Assembly (NCBI GenBank): GCA_902780565.1
Contig: CACZGD010000056.1
Location: 8,410 to 43,512, forward strand
Source of the DNA: Oscillospiraceae bacterium
Lineage (GTDB): Bacteria; Bacillota; Clostridia; Oscillospirales; Acutalibacteraceae
Length of the DNA: 35,103 bases
Reading direction: 5' to 3'
Shown here: piece by piece, positions 33,303-35,103 of the stretch
Layout: every line of letters begins with the position of its first letter
How positions within the stretch are numbered: the first letter of the stretch is position 1
The notes under the pieces: generated by a model
Database searches by the model: none
Told to the model about the DNA's origin: nothing
What the model saw: the letters and a program-made list of their open reading frames with translations, nothing else
Position numbers and translations under genes: made by a program

Positions 33303-34991
33303 ATGGACTATAAACGCGTGAAACAGGATTTCCGCGATGCCGACGTGACGCTGTTCGGCGCTTTGCGGGCGGCGGCGGACCGTTATCCGGGCGCGCCGGC
33401 GATCGGCTTTTTCGGCAAAAAGACGAGCTTTGCCGCGCTGATCGAGGACGTGGAGAACACCGCCCGCGCGCTGCTGAAGGCGGGCGTCGCGCCCGGGGAC
33501 GCGGTGACGTTCATGCTGCCGAACTGCCCGCAGGCGGTCAGCGTGTTTTACGCGATCAGCCGCATCGGCGCCACGGCGAACATGATCCACACGCTTTCCT
33601 CCGAGGAGGAGATCGCGTATTATCTCGATAAGGCGGACAGCCGGTTCCTGGTCACGCTCGACAGCTTCTGCCGGAAGGTCGAAAGCGCGGGCGCGCGGAC
33701 GAAGGCCGGGGTGACGGTCCTGTATACCTCCATAGCGGAGCGGATGCCGCCGCTGATCAGAATCGGCTTCGCGCTCAAAAACCGGAAAAACAAAACCCCG
33801 AAGCCCGTCGGGGCGCGCTTCCTGTCTCTCAAGGCGCTCAGGGCGGAAGCAAAAGGGCTTTCGCTGCCGGAGGTCTCCTACGACCCGGCGCACGTTGCGG
33901 CGATCCTGTATTCCGGCGGCTCCACCGGGCTGCCGAAGGGTATCTGCCTGACGGACCGGAATATCAACGAGCTCGGCATTCAGGTCGCGGACGCGGCGGG
34001 CCACCGCATTTGCCCGGGGCTCAAGTTCCTGTCCGCCATGCCGCTGTTCCACGGCTTCGGGCTGGGCGTCGGCATCCACACCTTCATATGCAACGGCGCG
34101 CAGTGCGTGCTGGTGCCGCAGTTCACGCTGGACGCCTATGTGAAAACGCTTCTGAAGGAAAAGACCAACATGCTCGCCATCGTGCCGTCCATGCTGGAGG
34201 CGTTCCTGCGTACGGACGCCTTCGACGGCAAGGACCTGTCCTTCCTCAAGGGGATCTTCAGCGGGGCGGATTCCACGCCCGTGGCGCTGCAGGAGCGCAT
34301 GAACGCCTTCCTGAAAGCGCACGGCTGCGGGGAGCAGGTGCGCGAGGGCTACGGCCTGACGGAAACCGTGACGGCCTGCTTCCTGAATCCGATCGAGCGC
34401 GTGAAGGCCGGCAGCATCGGTCTGCCGCTCGGCGAAACGAAATACCGGATCGTAAAGCCCGGCACGTTCGAGGACCTGCCGGTCGGGGAAAACGGCGAGC
34501 TGATCATTTCCGGGCCGGTGGTCATGCAGGGGTATCTGGGCGATCCCGAAGAGACGGCAAAGACGCTGCGCACCGAAAACGGCGTGACCTGGCTGTTCAC
34601 GGGGGATCTCTGCCGCCGCGATGCGGACGGCTACGTCTTCTTCGTGCAGCGGCTCAAGCGGCTGATCATCACGGCGGGCTATAACGTGTCTCCGGTCCAG
34701 GTGGAGCAGGCCGTGAACGCGGTCCCCGGCGTAAAGACCTCCTGCGTGGTCGGCGTAAAGGACAAGCTGACCGGGCAGCGCGTCGTCGCCTGCGTCGTGC
34801 CGGATGCGGAGGCGGACCCGAAAAAGCTGAGGGCGGAGATCCTTGCCGCCTGCCGGACGCGGCTGGCGCAGTACGCGGTCCCGACGAAGATCGAGTTCCT
34901 GAACGAGCTGCCGCTGACGAAGATGGGAAAGGTCAATTTTACCCAACTCGAAAAAGAACAGAATGAAAGGACGGAGAAGCAGAGTGTTTGA
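33303..34991 (+). CDS. AMP-forming acyl-CoA/acyl-ACP ligase
   Basis: A 562-residue member of the ANL adenylating superfamily. It has the phosphate-binding loop YSGGSTGLPKG (about residues 203-213), the acyl-site region MPLFHGFGLGVG, GYGLTET, the Asp of TGDLCRRD, and the C-terminal hinge and lysine motif KRLIITAGYNVSP and LTKMGKVNF. It activates a carboxylic acid, most likely a fatty acid, as an acyl-adenylate and passes it to CoA or a carrier protein. ATG 33303 has AAAGGAA upstream. It overlaps the next gene, an acyl carrier protein, by 8 bases, so acyl loading onto that carrier is the natural inference. Divergent from the NRPS operon, it may supply the acyl starter. Confidence 0.88.
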   Translation: MDYKRVKQDFRDADVTLFGALRAAADRYPGAPAIGFFGKKTSFAALIEDVENTARALLKAGVAPGDAVTFMLPNCPQAVSVFYAISRIGATANMIHTLSSEEEIAYYLDKADSRFLVTLDSFCRKVESAGARTKAGVTVLYTSIAERMPPLIRIGFALKNRKNKTPKPVGARFLSLKALRAEAKGLSLPEVSYDPAHVAAILYSGGSTGLPKGICLTDRNINELGIQVADAAGHRICPGLKFLSAMPLFHGFGLGVGIHTFICNGAQCVLVPQFTLDAYVKTLLKEKTNMLAIVPSMLEAFLRTDAFDGKDLSFLKGIFSGADSTPVALQERMNAFLKAHGCGEQVREGYGLTETVTACFLNPIERVKAGSIGLPLGETKYRIVKPGTFEDLPVGENGELIISGPVVMQGYLGDPEETAKTLRTENGVTWLFTGDLCRRDADGYVFFVQRLKRLIITAGYNVSPVQVEQAVNAVPGVKTSCVVGVKDKLTGQRVVACVVPDAEADPKKLRAEILAACRTRLAQYAVPTKIEFLNELPLTKMGKVNFTQLEKEQNERTEKQSV

Positions 34992-35103
34992 GACGCTGCG
35001 TGAAATCTATCTTGACATGACCGGGAACGAGGATCGGGACATCACGCCGAAAACCAGGATCGCGGACGGGCTGGGGCTGTCCTCCTTCGGCAAGGTGCAG
35101 CTC
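34984..35103 (+). CDS. Acyl carrier protein (5' part, cut by window end)
   Basis: The first 40 residues are present, starting at GTG 34984 with GGACGGAGAAG just upstream and overlapping the end of the ligase gene by 8 bases. The stretch RIADGLGLSSFGKVQL matches the carrier-protein signature, with the phosphopantetheine serine in LSSF in place of the more common DSL. An acidic helix precedes it (FETLREIYLDM), as in acyl carrier proteins. The C-terminal half lies beyond the window. Together with the ligase it forms a likely loading pair. Whether it feeds the NRPS is an inference from the divergent arrangement. Confidence 0.8.
   Translation, partial: MFETLREIYLDMTGNEDRDITPKTRIADGLGLSSFGKVQL

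Noticed and set aside
33225-34946. A 573-residue minus-strand frame opposite the acyl ligase
   Set aside because: The plus strand has complete ANL motifs; the antisense frame is Arg/Gln/His-rich with no start signals.

Overview
The window looks like chromosomal DNA of a gut-type, low-to-moderate-GC-ancestry but GC-rich anaerobic Firmicute (Clostridia, Oscillospiraceae/Lachnospiraceae-like). The evidence is strong AGGAGG-type ribosome binding sites, near-consensus TTGACA/TATAAT promoters, a Gram-positive LexA box, a TnpW/serine-recombinase mobile element of the kind common in Clostridia, and the GGGtGRT/Fe-S scaffold pair typical of strict anaerobes. No rRNA and no CRISPR array is present.

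Region by region. (1) 1-5820: a co-directional operon with the end of an unknown gene, a lipoprotein, an ABC ATPase, two ABC-2-type permeases and a second lipoprotein, closed by a terminator. (2) 5821-6970: a strong promoter with a LexA/DinR box drives a gene ending in a sigma-region-4-like helix-turn-helix; this gene carries an apparent 1-nt insertion. (3) About 7.0-14.6 kb: an integrative mobilizable element. It has a RepA_N-like initiator, a small unknown protein, a structured non-coding segment with iteron-like repeats (candidate origin/oriT), an XRE plus AbiEii-type toxin-antitoxin pair, a MobC-like protein, a MobA/VirD2 relaxase, a ParB-like protein, TnpW and a large serine recombinase broken by a 1-nt deletion. 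No type IV secretion genes are visible, so it would depend on a helper for transfer. (4) 14.6-14.8 kb: an initiator tRNA-Met on the minus strand with its own promoter and terminator. (5) 14.8-25 kb: GC-rich housekeeping DNA with tandem MgtC/SapB proteins, a DUF975-like membrane protein, TrmO, a GNAT acetyltransferase, GGGtGRT protein plus Fe-S scaffold, an exported protein with a frameshift, and an Ldh_2-family dehydrogenase. (6) 24.1-35.1 kb: a biosynthetic cluster. A minus-strand operon encodes two NRPS proteins (C-A-PCP-E and C-A-PCP-TE) and an Lgt-family membrane protein. A divergent operon starts with an acyl-AMP/acyl-CoA ligase and an acyl carrier protein that runs off the window.

The most interesting system is the NRPS cluster. 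The sequence supports an acyl ligase and ACP able to prepare an acyl starter, a first module that epimerises its residue, and a second module whose ten-residue specificity code reads DVWHFSLVDK, the EntF-type serine code. That module ends in a thioesterase with cysteine in place of the nucleophilic serine. Inference: an N-acyl-D-X-L-Ser product, possibly released as a strained or cyclic species, with the Lgt-like protein perhaps handling a lipidated product at the membrane.

Caution: three separate genes (near 6302, 13662 and 21260) are each broken by a single-base indel with an intact reading frame continuing beyond. These may be real decay, but the pattern is also what indel errors in a draft or long-read assembly would give.
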